Shown here: piece after piece, positions 28,136 through 40,641 of the stretch
Layout: every line of letters starts with the position of its first letter
How positions within the stretch are numbered: position 1 is the stretch's first letter
Source: Rotaria sp. Silwood1
Taxonomy: Eukaryota > Rotifera > Eurotatoria > Philodinida > Philodinidae
DNA: 64,000 nucleotides
Assembly (NCBI GenBank): GCA_905250075.1
Contig: CAJNOP010000297.1
Location: forward strand, 138,991 to 202,990
Reading direction: 5' to 3'
Translations under genes and position numbers: made by a program
Notes under the pieces: generated by a model
What the model was told of the DNA's origin: nothing
Database searches by the model: none
What the model saw: the letters and a program-made list of their open reading frames with translations, nothing else

Positions 28136-28229
28136 ACCGCAAACACCCACACCCGCACCATCACCCCCACCCCCACCCCCACACCCACACCACACACCCA
28201 CCCACACCCGACACCCCACACCCATACCC
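28136..28229. repeat. Telomere-like CCCACA array, locus 2
   Basis: One-sided array of CACCCACACCC words with degenerate members (CCCCCACCCCCAC), ending CACCCATACCC then TTTATT. It lies just upstream (minus-strand sense) of the O-methyltransferase pseudogene. Confidence 0.7.
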
Positions 28230-28239
28230 TTTATTTTTT

Positions 28240-28920
28240 ATTTCATTGAACACGCAAAATTTTCTCAAGGTATAGAAAAAAATACTTGTCAGGTGTTTTT
28301 CAAAGTAGTGGTAGAAAATAACATTATACCAAACGAAAAAAATATGTATAAAAACGAACTACGATAAGTTTTAAAATCATTTGTAATAACATATACAATA
28401 AAGCCTTAAAAAACGAATATTCCTTCTAAATAGCAATAAAAGCTTCTGCCTTGAAGGTCTAAAATGAAATCAAGGTACAAACAGGCATGATTTCGGAGGC
28501 ATGAAAATTATTTTTCTCGCGATAAGGAATCGTACCGAGCGTTAGGAATCGATTGCTTTTTGCCATGAATCGATGTTGCATCTATGAGACGTAATACATG
28601 TTTTTATAACTGATGCTACTCAATGTTATACAGTATTAGAAAATGCCTCTTGAATTCCACCAAGTAATAAAGTATAAATCAGTAACAAAGTTATCAGGCA
28701 GGCTATACTCTTAAATGTTCATTTTCATGCTTTGTTAACAGGTGGTGAAAGCTATTCAAGTACGAATCATGCCTGTTGTATTTGTGAAAACATATGAAAA
28801 CTGAAAAAATATAACATTTTCAAATAGACTCAGGCAGTCGGATGGGATACCCAGTCTGAAAATGGCTTAGTAGCGGATGAACACAGCAAGAATACAAACA
28901 AAAAAAAAGAAAATAGCAAT
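28240..28920. other. Spacer; nothing recognised
   Basis: AT-rich with no coding signal, inverted ends or tandem structure that I can see. Confidence 0.4.
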
Positions 28921-28922
28921 AT

Positions 28923-30410
<1,488 letters not shown>

Positions 30411-30719
30411 TCGGTCCAGAACCAATAGTTTTCTAATATATATTGATATCGATTTTGACTAAATCTATCTCAAAGATGGAAATGAAATCGACACTGATTC
30501 TATGTGTAGAGACTATCGGATCTCATCCAAGTCCCAGAAAGTATAATTCTGATCAATAGCATCATACAGTCTATCGAAAAATGTTAGCTCCTTCTATTCT
30601 TGGAAAATATCGATAACTGTAATTGAAATTAAATTTTACAAACAATAAAAATAAAGCTCTGTATCTTTGTAACAAAGATATTAATTAGTATGAAAATTTT
30701 TCAAATTCTTACTTGAGGT

Positions 30720-32972
30720 TTATTTGATCAAAGTCTTCTGTCATTGTAATGTGCGCCTAACTCACATAAAATGAATTAAATAAATATAGAATCGAATGCA
30801 TTTACCTCTCCTTGATCAATATTAGCTGTTGGAAGAAGATCAATATCTTCATTTTATTTACCACGAATCTAAAAGAATTTATCATTTATTTATACAAATT
30901 AAAAAAGAATAACGAACGTTTTTTTCAAGTGTTGCAATTGTTTTTTTCATTTCATCATTTTCTTTTTGACATTGTTCAAGACATTGTTGTAAATCTTCAA
31001 CCATTTTCTCTATAAAATTGAACAATCGAATGAATGAAATTCATCACAACGAATATATTTACTTAATTCATTATAATTTTGTTCAGTATTATGTGGAAGT
31101 AGATTTCCTTTAACCATGACAATACTCAGGGCGAAACTACCCACCAGGATCCTGACGGATCCCTGAATAATCCGATGACATCCGACAACAGGATCCGGCC
31201 GGATACCGACTGTCTGAATCCCCGTTATATCGCTTGATTTCCGACGTTGTTCGACAGTCGGATTCTCAAGGATTCCGATGGTAGAATCCACCACTTTCCG
31301 ATAGCTGGAACTTATCGGATCCGCCGTCATCCGACTACCGAAACTTATCGGATCCGACGAAATCCGATAGTATAATAGTGTTTATAAATAGTTTTTTTTT
31401 AATTTCTTATATTTCATTGCTTCTTATTTTATTTTATTTTCTACTTTACTGTATATTTATTTTATTTTTATTATAGTTTTATTTTATTTTAATTTAACTT
31501 AATTTAATTAATTTTTATTTCATTTTATTTTATTTTATTTTATTTTAATATACTTTATTTTTAATCGATTCTAATGCTTTAGTTGAATCACAGCGCCCTC
31601 ATCCACACGTTGTACGGTGTGTTTACATTACACCAATCAGTGTGTAGATGTAATGAATAAAGGACTGTCTGTTTCTATTTTAGTTTTTTATTTCATTTCG
31701 TTTGGTTTCAAATTATATGACGGCAGGCATTTTATAAGCAGTAAGTAGAAATTATTTATTTTAGTTTAATTTTTTATTTCAGTCTATCTTTTTATGCTGT
31801 TTATATTATTACATTTTATTTTTATTTTCATTTTACTGTACTTTATTTTATTTTTATTAGTGTAATTTATTTTATTTCTTTAATTCTTATTTTAATTTTA
31901 TTTAGTTTTTATTTTAATTTAAAATCTTTTGTGTTTTATTGTATTTTTTTTATTCTATTTATTTTATTCTTTGCTATTTTATTGTAATTTTCTTTAATTT
32001 TATTTCTTTAGTTTTAATTTTTGGCTATTTTATTGTAGGCTTTTTTAATTTTATTTTTATCTATTACATTGTAACTTATTTCTATTTTTTTACTTTTTTA
32101 ATTTTACTTTTAAATTTTTTGTATTTTATTGTAATTTTTTTTATTTTCATTTTATATTGCATTAAATAAAAGTTGAAAATAAACTAGATTTGAACTATTA
32201 ATATGCAGCTCAATGCAGTTGAGGGAGGAAGTAAGGGAGGGGATCAAACGATATCTAATGTTCAGATCTGAATTCAATAGGTTTGCATAGGATTCCGAGA
32301 GTATCCGACATTTTCCAACTATCGGGTTTGATTGTCGAAAACCGTCGGATCCGACAACTTCCGACTGGATTTCGCTACCAAGGATTCCGACAGGAGTCCT
32401 GTCGGAATTTATCGGATTAAGCCAGATTTTCGACAGGATCCGGAACCCAGAATACTCGTCCTGGGTACAATTAAAATTGTAAAACAAAAAAAAGACAAAA
32501 TCTTACTATATTTTAAACAAAAATCGATAAAACAACTATCCACGTCTAATTGAAATAAACCATATTCATTTTTACTCATATGTAATTGAAAAAGATCATT
32601 TATTAGTCCAATTCGATGTACATAATAAGCCACTAATGTTACACTGTAAGACAAATCATGACGAAAAGCAAATAGTATCAGTAATGATACCTATAAAAAA
32701 TATTTGACAATTTAACGAAGCAATATTTTGTTTTTTCTTACTTTTGCAAGAAGACTAACATTGCCTTGAGCTAAATCATTTGTATTCCATTTATTAATTC
32801 GATGAGTTGAATAATCTATTAAAGATCAAAAAAAGATTTTAAAAGAAAAAAGATTATTCTAAATACTGGAAAGATAGTCAAGAACAAATTGAAATTTATC
32901 TTGCATAGCATCGAATAATGGAACAATAACACTTGGTGCTTCAGATTTTCGTCGTTCACTAAATAATTCAAT
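30720..32972 (-). CDS. Unrecognised coiled-coil gene, 5' end missing, probably damaged
   Basis: Minus-strand exons with closing phases: about 32872-32972 (FSERRKSEAPSVIVPLFDAM, QFVLDYLS), 32742-32815 (STHRINKWNTNDLAQGNVSL), 32507-32690 (VTLVAYYVHRIGLINDLFQL), about 31065-31107 (NLLPHNTEQNYNEL), about 30917-31016 (coiled coil VEDLQQCLEQCQKENDEMKK), 30807-30868 (IRGK, in-frame TAA, NEDIDLLPTANIDQGE) and about 30722-30752. The intron between the third and fourth pieces holds a 1.34-kb transposon. The first visible exon abuts the telomere-like array at 32975, so the true 5' end is lost or distant. Given the stop after IRGK, either the protein ends there or the copy is decaying. I do not recognise the family. 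It lies immediately upstream of the RBBP4-like gene on the same strand. Confidence 0.5.
31124..32466. mobile_element. Intronic DNA transposon with TCCGA-rich inverted ends
   Basis: Ends are ACTCAGGGCGA on the left and, in reverse complement, ACCCAGGACGA on the right, flanked by ACAAT at 31119-31123 and 32467-32471. A 3-bp CAA duplication with TAC-YCAGG ends is an equally good parse. About 230 bp inside each end are rich in GGATCC, TCCGA and ATCGGAT words in inverted orientation; the centre is T-rich (TTTTATTTTATTT). 1343 bp with no transposase. The superfamily is not clear to me. Confidence 0.75.
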
Positions 32973-32974
32973 AA

Positions 32975-33189
32975 GGGTGTGGGTGCGGGTGTGAGTGTGG
33001 GATGTGGGTGTGGGTGGTGTTTGCATCTATCTCCACACACACCCACATCCACACCCACACCCACACCCATCACACCCACATCCATATCCACACCCACCAC
33101 ATCCACACCCACCACGCCCACATCCACACCCACACCCACGTCCACATCCACACACCCACATCCACACACCCACACCCACCCCACACCCT
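32975..33189. repeat. Telomere-like inverted repeat, locus 3
   Basis: Short G-rich arm (GGGTGTGGGTGCGGGTGTG) at 32975-33018, spacer with CATCTATCTCC, then a long C-rich arm of CACCCACAC words to CACACCC at 33189. His/Pro/Thr-rich open frames across it are composition artefacts. Confidence 0.8.
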
Positions 33190-33267
33190 TTCTACTAAAA
33201 TTAGACCGTCGAAAACAAGACAATTTCATTGGTTTCTTGTGAATTTTCATGCACGAAATGTATTTCA

Positions 33268-33380
33268 AAGCTTCCAGAAGACTTCAAGAGACTTCATCAG
33301 ACTTCATCACACTTTATGAGTCTTTAGAGACTTCAGAAGACTTCGAAAGACTTTCAAAACTTCATGAGACTTCAGCCGTG
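33268..33380. repeat. Short degenerate tandem repeat of AGACTTCA
   Basis: Roughly ten copies of (G)AGACTTCA with small spacers (AGAAGACTTCAAGAGACTTC and so on) directly after the telomere-like locus. Confidence 0.7.
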
Positions 33381-33674
33381 AAGTCTCCGCCGTTTTTCTT
33401 TTGCTTAAACTACTAAATTGCGGCTGATGAGACTAAAATAAACAAAGGAATAAATTTAATATCTTTTTATTGGCTAGCAATTAATAAGTAAACCTCTCTC
33501 TTTTAAGATTAAAAGACCACAGCTTTGCGTTGTATCTTTGCACATCGTTCCTTTTTAGGTGGTCTTATGTTAAGGTCATCTTTTCACTAGTTATTGATTA
33601 AAAGCTTCAAATAGTAAATCAATAATTTTAATAATAAATCATTCAGTGTAATTAACGTTTGTCGAGTAATTCAG

Positions 33675-33885
33675 CAGTGGCCAAATTCCCAGGAGTCGGG
33701 AACTCATTGAGAATTGGAAGCTCAATGTGTGTGTGTGTGGGTGTGTGTGTGGGTAGGGGTCCTCAAGTCCTATTTTTTCAAAAAAATTTTTTGAAAAAAT
33801 AGGACTTGAGGACCCCTACCCAGATTCACACACACTTTGAGTTCTCAATTCCCCATGACTTTCCAACTCCTGGGAATTTGGCCAG
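33675..33885. mobile_element. Palindromic foldback MITE
   Basis: 211 bp that is nearly one palindrome. The ends are GGCCAAATTCCCAGGAGT and its near reverse complement; the central arms GGGGTCCTCAAGTCCTATTT are perfect around an A/T-rich centre. A GTGTGTGGG patch lies in the left arm. The left end CAGTGGCC is hAT-like, but I could not find a target duplication. Confidence 0.75.
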
Positions 33886-35298
33886 GTCTCTGTAGTTACG
33901 TAACTCCAAAGTAAAGTAAATGTGCCACCCCTATATTGAACAATTCTTATACACTTCGAAAAATTGTCGTGATCGGATGTGTAATAAAATTCTTTTCTTA
34001 GCATTGATATCTGTACTACGTAACTTAAAATATATAACTCAAGAGTAACACAAATATTTTGAAAGACGAACAGGAAACTACAATGCTTCTACTTTAAAAA
34101 ATCCATATAATAAGCTAAGTCTCGAAGTAAATAACTACCATTATATACTATTAGAATCTCATAGATAACGCTTATAATGTTTGAAGAGAAATATGAAAAA
34201 TTCTTTGACGTTGAGAACTTTTCATCAAATATCTTGATTTTTGATGAAAAAATCTTTTCAAGTGAGATTCAGTCCATGATCAGGTGATTTTCAAACAACC
34301 CTCGTTCATGATTGAAAAAGAAATGAGTTATCATTATGTGATATAGATAAAAATAGACTTGTAGAGAATTATCTATGTTCATCAAAGAAACGTCGATACG
34401 TAGATCTACCAGAATCTTGTTTTTAAATGTTGCATGAGACATTCTTCTATTCTTTTACCATAATTACGTTCTTATCGGGCGTAGTTTGAACACCGTCATC
34501 TTTTTATTAGCAGAGGTTGAAGAAAGAAAAAAAAATGAAGGAAAAACATTTTCTCATTTCATTCTGCAAATACTGATAAACAACTTTTCCTATTCTTATC
34601 CTTCACCATTTATTTTTCTTCTATTTGACAGACGGCTCTACTTTTTGGAATAATAATATTAAAAGTGAATCCTCCTAATGTAAGTTTTCATTCTTTTTAA
34701 GCATAACAAAGAAAAATATAGTAATCAAATGATACATCAATCAAAAGATCTTTACGTTGCTTTTTTTTATTTGTTTAGATATTTAATTGATGACAGCTAT
34801 TTGATAGAGATCATATATGAAAAAATCATAGTTAATTTTATTTCTAGAGAAATTAGATCTTTTTAAATAAAATTTTGCATCTATTTAAAATAATACTCTT
34901 TTTTATAAGAAAAAGGAAAAAGTCGTATTGTAAAAAGTATCTTCTATGTAACTTACAAGTTTTGATATGACAAAAAAAGAAACTTGTTTTGTTGTTGTTC
35001 TCCTGTTTTCTTTCTACTTTCCTCTGCTAGTCATTCTTTTTTTCATTGTAGCCAAAAACCACATAGACTGCTAAATATTCTATAGTTTGACAGGAAAAGA
35101 GAAAAAGCAAAAATTAGATTTATAGGAATGAGAGAAAGAAATGAAAGAGAAAAACCACATAGAAATCATCGATCAATGACGTCTTTTGTTTTTCTTTTAT
35201 TACAAATAAACAGAAATGGATTGTGAATCAAACAGTTAAAGTATTGAAGGGCATCAGCTAAGAAATGTACTAATTACGATTATCGCAACACTATCATT
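33886..35298. other. Spacer; nothing recognised
   Basis: AT-rich and non-coding by inspection. Confidence 0.4.
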
Positions 35299-35916
35299 TT
35301 AACCCTTTGACAACGGTGAGACATACATTGTTTCAGCTGTTTTTCAGTAGAGAAAAAGTGTTGTGCTTGCGTTAAACTGTTAGACCTGCAAGGTCATATT
35401 CCCTCGACTGAAGGGAGGATCATACGAAATAAAATGCGTTTGTTTGTTATCTTGCTTGATTGAGGTCAAAAAAACATACCAGAGAGGTTAGCTTATTTTA
35501 AGACTTTTGGTCGTTTTGACCGAACTTTGCCATAGGTTATCGAGGGCCCTGAATCCGAATTTGAAGCCCATTTTTTTAGCCGAGGTTTCATTCGTCGAAA
35601 ACCGACCAATCAGAAACGAACTTTCTTATTTTAAGGCTTTTGACCTTTTTTGATGGAACTTTGCTATAGGTTATCGAGGTCCCGGAGTCCGAATCTGAAG
35701 TTCATTTCTTTGGGTGGGGTCTCATTGATCGGGAGCGGACCAATTAGAAATGAACTTTCTTATTTTAAGATTTTTTGTTGTTTTGACGGAACGTTACTAA
35801 AGAAGCTAAATCTTTGTTTTGAACATGATATTCCCTCGACTGTAGGGAGGATCACATGAAATAAGATAAGTTTGCTTGTGGTCTTGTCGTGGGTCAAAAA
35901 AACATCAAAGATGAAT

Positions 35917-36760
35917 TTTTTTATAAAGATTGACGAAAGTAAATCGGGGTCGGAGAATCCGAATCTGAAGTTAGTTTTTCAAAATTTTGAATTGATTTTT
36001 TTGGGTTGAGGAAAGGGTTTTTTAAGAAAACAGTGATATTCCCTCGACTGTAGGGAGGGTCATATGAAAAAAACTAAAATGCGTTTGTGTGTGTGTGTGT
36101 GTGTGTGTGTCTGTTTATCGCAAGGTCAAAAGAACATCACAGGGGAACTTGATTTAGACGTACCTTCTAAAGTTTCAGTACAAGTAGTTGAGGTTGGGAA
36201 ATCTGATTCTGAGGGCGGATTTTAATTCCGGTATTCTCATTGGCTAGAAAGCCGACCAATCGGAAATGAGCTTTTTTATTTTAAGTATTTTACACATTTT
36301 GATGAAACTGTACTACAGGTTATCGAGGGCCAGGATTCTAAATCCGAGATCGGATTTTGCATCCGACTTTCACATTGGATAGAAAGCCGACCAATCCGAA
36401 ATGAGCTTTTTTTCTTTAGAAAATTAGGATATTTTATAAGGATGATGAAAATAAACCGGGGTCGGGGTATCCGAATCCATAATCGCTTTCTTAAAATTTT
36501 GAGTCCAACTTTTTCGGCCAAGGAAAGAGTTTTTTTGATAAAATAATGATACGCTATAAAAGTTGACGATAGTAAGTCGGGGTCGGAGCATCCGGATCCG
36601 TAATCGGTTTCTCGACATTTTTAGTTGAACTTTTTCGATCAAGGAAAAGCTTTTTTGGGGAAAATAACGATATTTTATAAAGGTTGACAAAAGTAAGTGG
36701 GGACCGGGTTATTGGAAACTGCAATCGGTTTCCCGGAAATCTCAAGTTCTTGTTTGTATC
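35917..36760. repeat. ~118-121 bp internal repeats of the TTAA element
   Basis: Near-tandem copies start at about 36431, 36549 and 36670, with a related copy near 35917. The shared words are ATATTTTATAAAG, AGTAAGTCGGGGTCGG and ATCCGAATC. Other diverged copies with CCGACCAATC occur near 35600, 35740 and 36390. Overlapping open frames on the minus strand here are by-products of the repeat. Confidence 0.7.
36086..36110. repeat. (GT)n microsatellite
   Basis: About 12 uninterrupted GT dinucleotides. Confidence 0.95.
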
Positions 36761-37720
36761 CGTTCTCTCTATTATTGGGACAGACACTGGAGGTATCTTT
36801 TGCACATGGGTAGCTCTTAGCATGCCTCAAACGATTGGGAAAGCAAGCAGATTAGAAACGCTTCGACAATACTCTTCAAATGGTCAAACGATGGAAGTTA
36901 ATCGCATCTTGAAATCCCATATGTTTGGTATAAAAACACCAATATGATTTCACTAGGAGATGCTGTCCATGTCAAATCTCCGTATCTCAGCAGCTTTTAA
37001 AGGTATAACAAAAGCCATCTATGTTCAAAGAAAGGCGACGGTGCCTTTTGTAACGACAGAGAAGTGTGGTAAAATTTACTAGATTTTCTTACAATCTTTC
37101 AATAGAACTAATTTGGCGAGCAAATTTCTCTCATTTCTTTCATAAGGTTAAATGTATACCCTGCGGAAATCTATCCATAGATGGGGTAGGATCTTAAACT
37201 GGTATGTGAGAATAGACTGTAATTTATTATTATTATTATAAAAACCCGAATTTTTAACCTTGTATATGTTTGGAGGATCTCTAACTCGTGGATTTTCTAG
37301 TTGCGATAACTTGAAGTAATAAAAAAATAGATGCATAAAAACGATGCCATATCGTTTATATTAAATAGACAATAAACAAACTGTTGCATGAGTGCACTGA
37401 CGTAAAATGAGTGGCTTGCTACTTATATTGCAACCGTTCGGTAGATTTTGTTCATCAAAGATATGTATAAAACCTAGTGTTTTTTGGGAATACTGTACTA
37501 ATATTTTCTTAATGAGGGATTTCAATAAAACTCTGATTTTTCAGCTGCAGAGTGAAATTGAAGAAATCAGAAATAGTTCACAACGAAGCTTTGGTTTAGA
37601 GATCCCCGTCGAGAATTGTCGTGCTAGAGATCTAATGGTTTTTCGAAGTAAACCGAGTTTTTGATTAGATGAAGTGTAAATAAAAAAGGATAGTGCTGTG
37701 GAGAAATAGAACGAAACATA

Positions 37721-37778
37721 GCAGCGGCTAGTCGTTCGTCGGTGCTCCTTCGGGGCGCCACTCACGACTAGCCGCTGC
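37721..37778. other. GC-rich two-tier hairpin with TTCG loop
   Basis: A perfect 15-bp stem pairs GCAGCGGCTAGTCGT (37721-37735) with ACGACTAGCCGCTGC (37764-37778). Inside it, after a small internal loop, GGTGCTCC-TTCG-GGGCGCC folds into a second stem closed by a C(TTCG)G tetraloop with one bulged T. The GC content contrasts sharply with the surroundings. It could be a structured RNA, a recombination or termination site of the host element, or a nested mini-element; no promoter is seen. Confidence 0.6.
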
Positions 37779-38827
37779 ACTAGAAAGTCTCTTGAAGGAA
37801 TGCTTCAAGCTGTTGGTATTCAACAAATAGACATCAAGAGTCTAGATCAAAGAGGTTTGAAGAAGGAGTAGCAGTTACTAAGAACTGAGAAATATTTTGA
37901 AATAAAGTGTGAGAACGCCTTTTCTGCACGTGTGCGATATTTGAATAGTACATTTGAGGGAAAACACCATTTATAGAATTTATATTCATTCTATCGGAAT
38001 GCGATTTTAATGAAATAAACAGGGTTTTTCTGCTGAGATGCTTTCTTGTCGATACTCATTCAAATGTCGAAGTGTATATGGATATATTCAAATTATCTAT
38101 CTAGTCTGATGGCTAATATGAGTAGGAGCTTCTTTATATATGACAGTCCGATTATAGACCAGACCTAATATGTTTAATTTTAAGATAGAAGTTCAAGTAA
38201 ACCCGTATTTTGCTAGCGGACGCTCTAGTAAACAATATTGTCGGCAGATGTGTCAGCAAGCGAACGGACTTTTGGTAGAATTTTTAAGGTGTATGGCACG
38301 TTTTCACGAAAGTGTCGCGAATGAGCTTTGCTTCATTACCTCTCAGAAAGCTCAATATAAGCTCCGTTTTTGGGTACATATGGATATCGTCGACATAGTG
38401 TGGTTCCTTAGATTTTTGTTGAGTTCCAATGTGAGGGTGTCAATTTGATTGGATGCATTCGTAACAAAAATGTTCATCCGGATCCGCATACAATTATGCA
38501 CAATGAGATTGACGTTAATATCAGCGTACACACACCTACCCACCCTTTTGGAATACTGGATACTAGCTGTGTTGAAGACTGTAAATCGAAAGAAAAAATG
38601 GAAAGGGCCGAATATACAGTCGAGGATTAAGCGAGTCACACGGATGAGCGTTACTTGTAGATTATAGATAGTTTGGATGTGAGGTGATCTATAGCCGATA
38701 TGATCTTGTAGGTTTAACAGGTTAATGTAAACAAAACACTTTTTCTCTACTGAAAAATAGGTGGGACAACCTGTGTCCCACCGTTCTCAAAAGGTTAAAT
38801 CTACTCAATTTCGAGAAGTTTGTTTAA

Positions 38828-39547
38828 GGTTCCCCCTCAAAAAAGTCACTTTTCGCCAAAATGATCAAAATTAAGATAAATACAGGGAAAGATAGTCTGT
38901 AACCTGATCTTTCATAAACGATAAAAATTTTTACTCGGTATCCCATTTTTTTCCAAAGGTTTTTGAAGATTTCTGTCGCGTTCTATTGGAAAAATAAGCT
39001 GTTTTGTGAAAAAAACCAAAAATCTTTTTTGTTTTTTCTCGTTTTATAGGTTTTCGATAGTATCTCCAAACTTCTCAAAGGAGCTTCATAGTAACCAATA
39101 ACTTTTTTTTTGTTTGAAAACTCGTGTTTAGGGTTAGGAACTGTTGTGGCCGTTTTTTTTTAAATAAGCCCTTTATTATCATATAAGAAAACACCTCTAT
39201 GGAAACAGCGACATTTTTTTAGGGATTTTTTTGAGTCATTGAACTTGTCATCCGTTTTCTTTGCTTAAAAATTAAAAATTAAAAAAAACGATGACTACGA
39301 TAGTCTCTAGACATAGACATGAGTTTTCAAACAAAAAAAAATTTAAATGTAGAGAATGAAGGTACATAGAGAAATCGTGGACATACAGATGAGCTATTTT
39401 TGACCCTTGTTTGATAAATATCTCTGTCAAACGTCATGATATAGGGCTGAAAATTTTACTATAGTCATAGTTCACCAGTCACGACATATTCTGAAATTTT
39501 CAAGCAATTTGGATGTTCCATGGTTGAGATCGATTTTTGAGGAGGCC
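38828..39547. mobile_element. Candidate small TTAA-flanked element
   Basis: TTAA at 38824-38827 and 39548-39551. Ends GGTTCCCCCTCAAAAAAG and, reversed, GGCCTCCTCAAAAATCG are imperfect inverted repeats. 720 bp, non-coding. It lies 29 bp beyond the larger TTAA element. GG rather than CC termini are unusual for piggyBac. Confidence 0.5.
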
Positions 39548-40188
39548 TTAAGACTGCTTGATTCCATTGAGAAGACCAACTAAGCAAGTCATATAACAGC
39601 CATTTCAGGTAATGATGTTTCGTGAGCTAATCCACATTTCCAGGTGCCGATTTATGAATGCACACTTCTTTATATTTCAAATACACAAGACAAGTAATAG
39701 TTCTTTTCGTTTTCTTATTATACTATTTATTAGAATTGTTTGGAAAATTTTCCTAAGAGGAGTTTTCCTTTTTTTTAATTATTCGAGAAATACTATATAG
39801 TATAAATGGATATAAACAGATCATTTCTTGAATTCATTATAGACATGATTTCAATGGCCAGACGCTTATAGAATCATTACTTCATCTTGATCTGAGTCAA
39901 AAAAAACCTAATCCATAATCAGTACAGAACACTGCTTTTTTAACATTTATCGGCTTAAGATCAAAAGGTTGTTGTTGAAAGTCGAAAATTTCGCTTCTTT
40001 TACCATTCATTCTAATATTGTTAATATACTATGTATAGACATGAATTAAGTCAGCTGCTTTAGAAACGGGAATCGTCTAATCCATAAAATATTCAATAGA
40101 CGGAATATATAATACTACACTTTCTTCATACTGAAATTAAACAACCGAAAAGTTCTAATAAATTACATAGTAATAAACTAAGTAACAA

Positions 40189-40253
40189 GGTGTGGGGTGC
40201 GGGTAGATATGGATCTAATTCTGTTCGAGAAGTAGATCCACACCTACACACAA
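40189..40253. repeat. Telomere-like inverted repeat, locus 4
   Basis: Short arms GGTGTGGGGTGCGGGT and CCACACCTACACAC around a spacer that itself pairs (TGGATCTA / TAGATCCA). Sits outside the left arm of the large inverted repeat. Confidence 0.65.
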
Positions 40254-40641
40254 AGATAATATTACCTTGGTTTAACGAAATCAAATGATCGCCAAAGGCT
40301 CAACTTATTTCCACAGAGAAAGAAGACAAATGCAGAGCCAAGAGAAGTTTCGTACTTTCTCCAAAACCTACTTAGGTCTAACCAGAAATTCTGATAACAT
40401 TAAATAAAAATCTAAAGATAAGGGAATATTTTTAATTTTATTTTGTCAATTATTGAGGATACTTGCCATTATTATTTATACAAAGTTCAATCTTGTCTAA
40501 TAATTTATTAAAAGTTCTTTTTTGAACACTTTTCCTAAAAAAATTTGAGTGATCTTGAAAACCACATGAGCTAATCATGTTTCATTTGTTTTAAAATTTA
40601 GCGAGATTTTGTTAGACCATGTCAGTTGGGTTCTAATACTA

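Larger units (their letters stand above)
35303..38794. mobile_element. 3.5-kb TTAA-flanked (piggyBac-like) element with ~100-bp imperfect TIRs
   Basis: Flanked by TTAA at 35299-35302 and 38795-38798. Left end CCCTTTGACAACGGTG; right end, reversed, CCTTTTGAGAACGGTG. The inverted similarity continues about 100 bp, including the shared TTTTTCAGTAGAGAAAAAGT. The right end has the subterminal palindrome GTGGGACA...TGTCCCAC, the same arrangement as the small piggyBac copy at 24861. The interior holds ~120-bp repeats, three copies of a TCCCTCGACTG-AGGGAGG motif, a microsatellite and a GC-rich hairpin. I recognise no transposase; it is probably non-autonomous or badly decayed. Confidence 0.75.

Noticed and set aside
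31939-32169. 76-codon Phe/Ile/Tyr-rich frame
   Set aside because: Translation of the T-rich core (TTTTATTT) of the intronic transposon.
32979-33319. Overlapping His/Pro/Thr-rich open frames on both strands
   Set aside because: They are translations of the CACCCACAC/GTGTGGG array in several frames; no start context or conservation is expected.
36276-36823. Three overlapping minus-strand frames that resemble each other
   Set aside because: They resemble each other because the DNA is a ~120-bp repeat inside the TTAA element.
37541-37780. Minus-strand frame over the GC-rich hairpin (GAPKEHRRTTSRC)
   Set aside because: The peptide looks non-random only because it spans the GC-rich inverted repeat; the rest of the frame is low quality.
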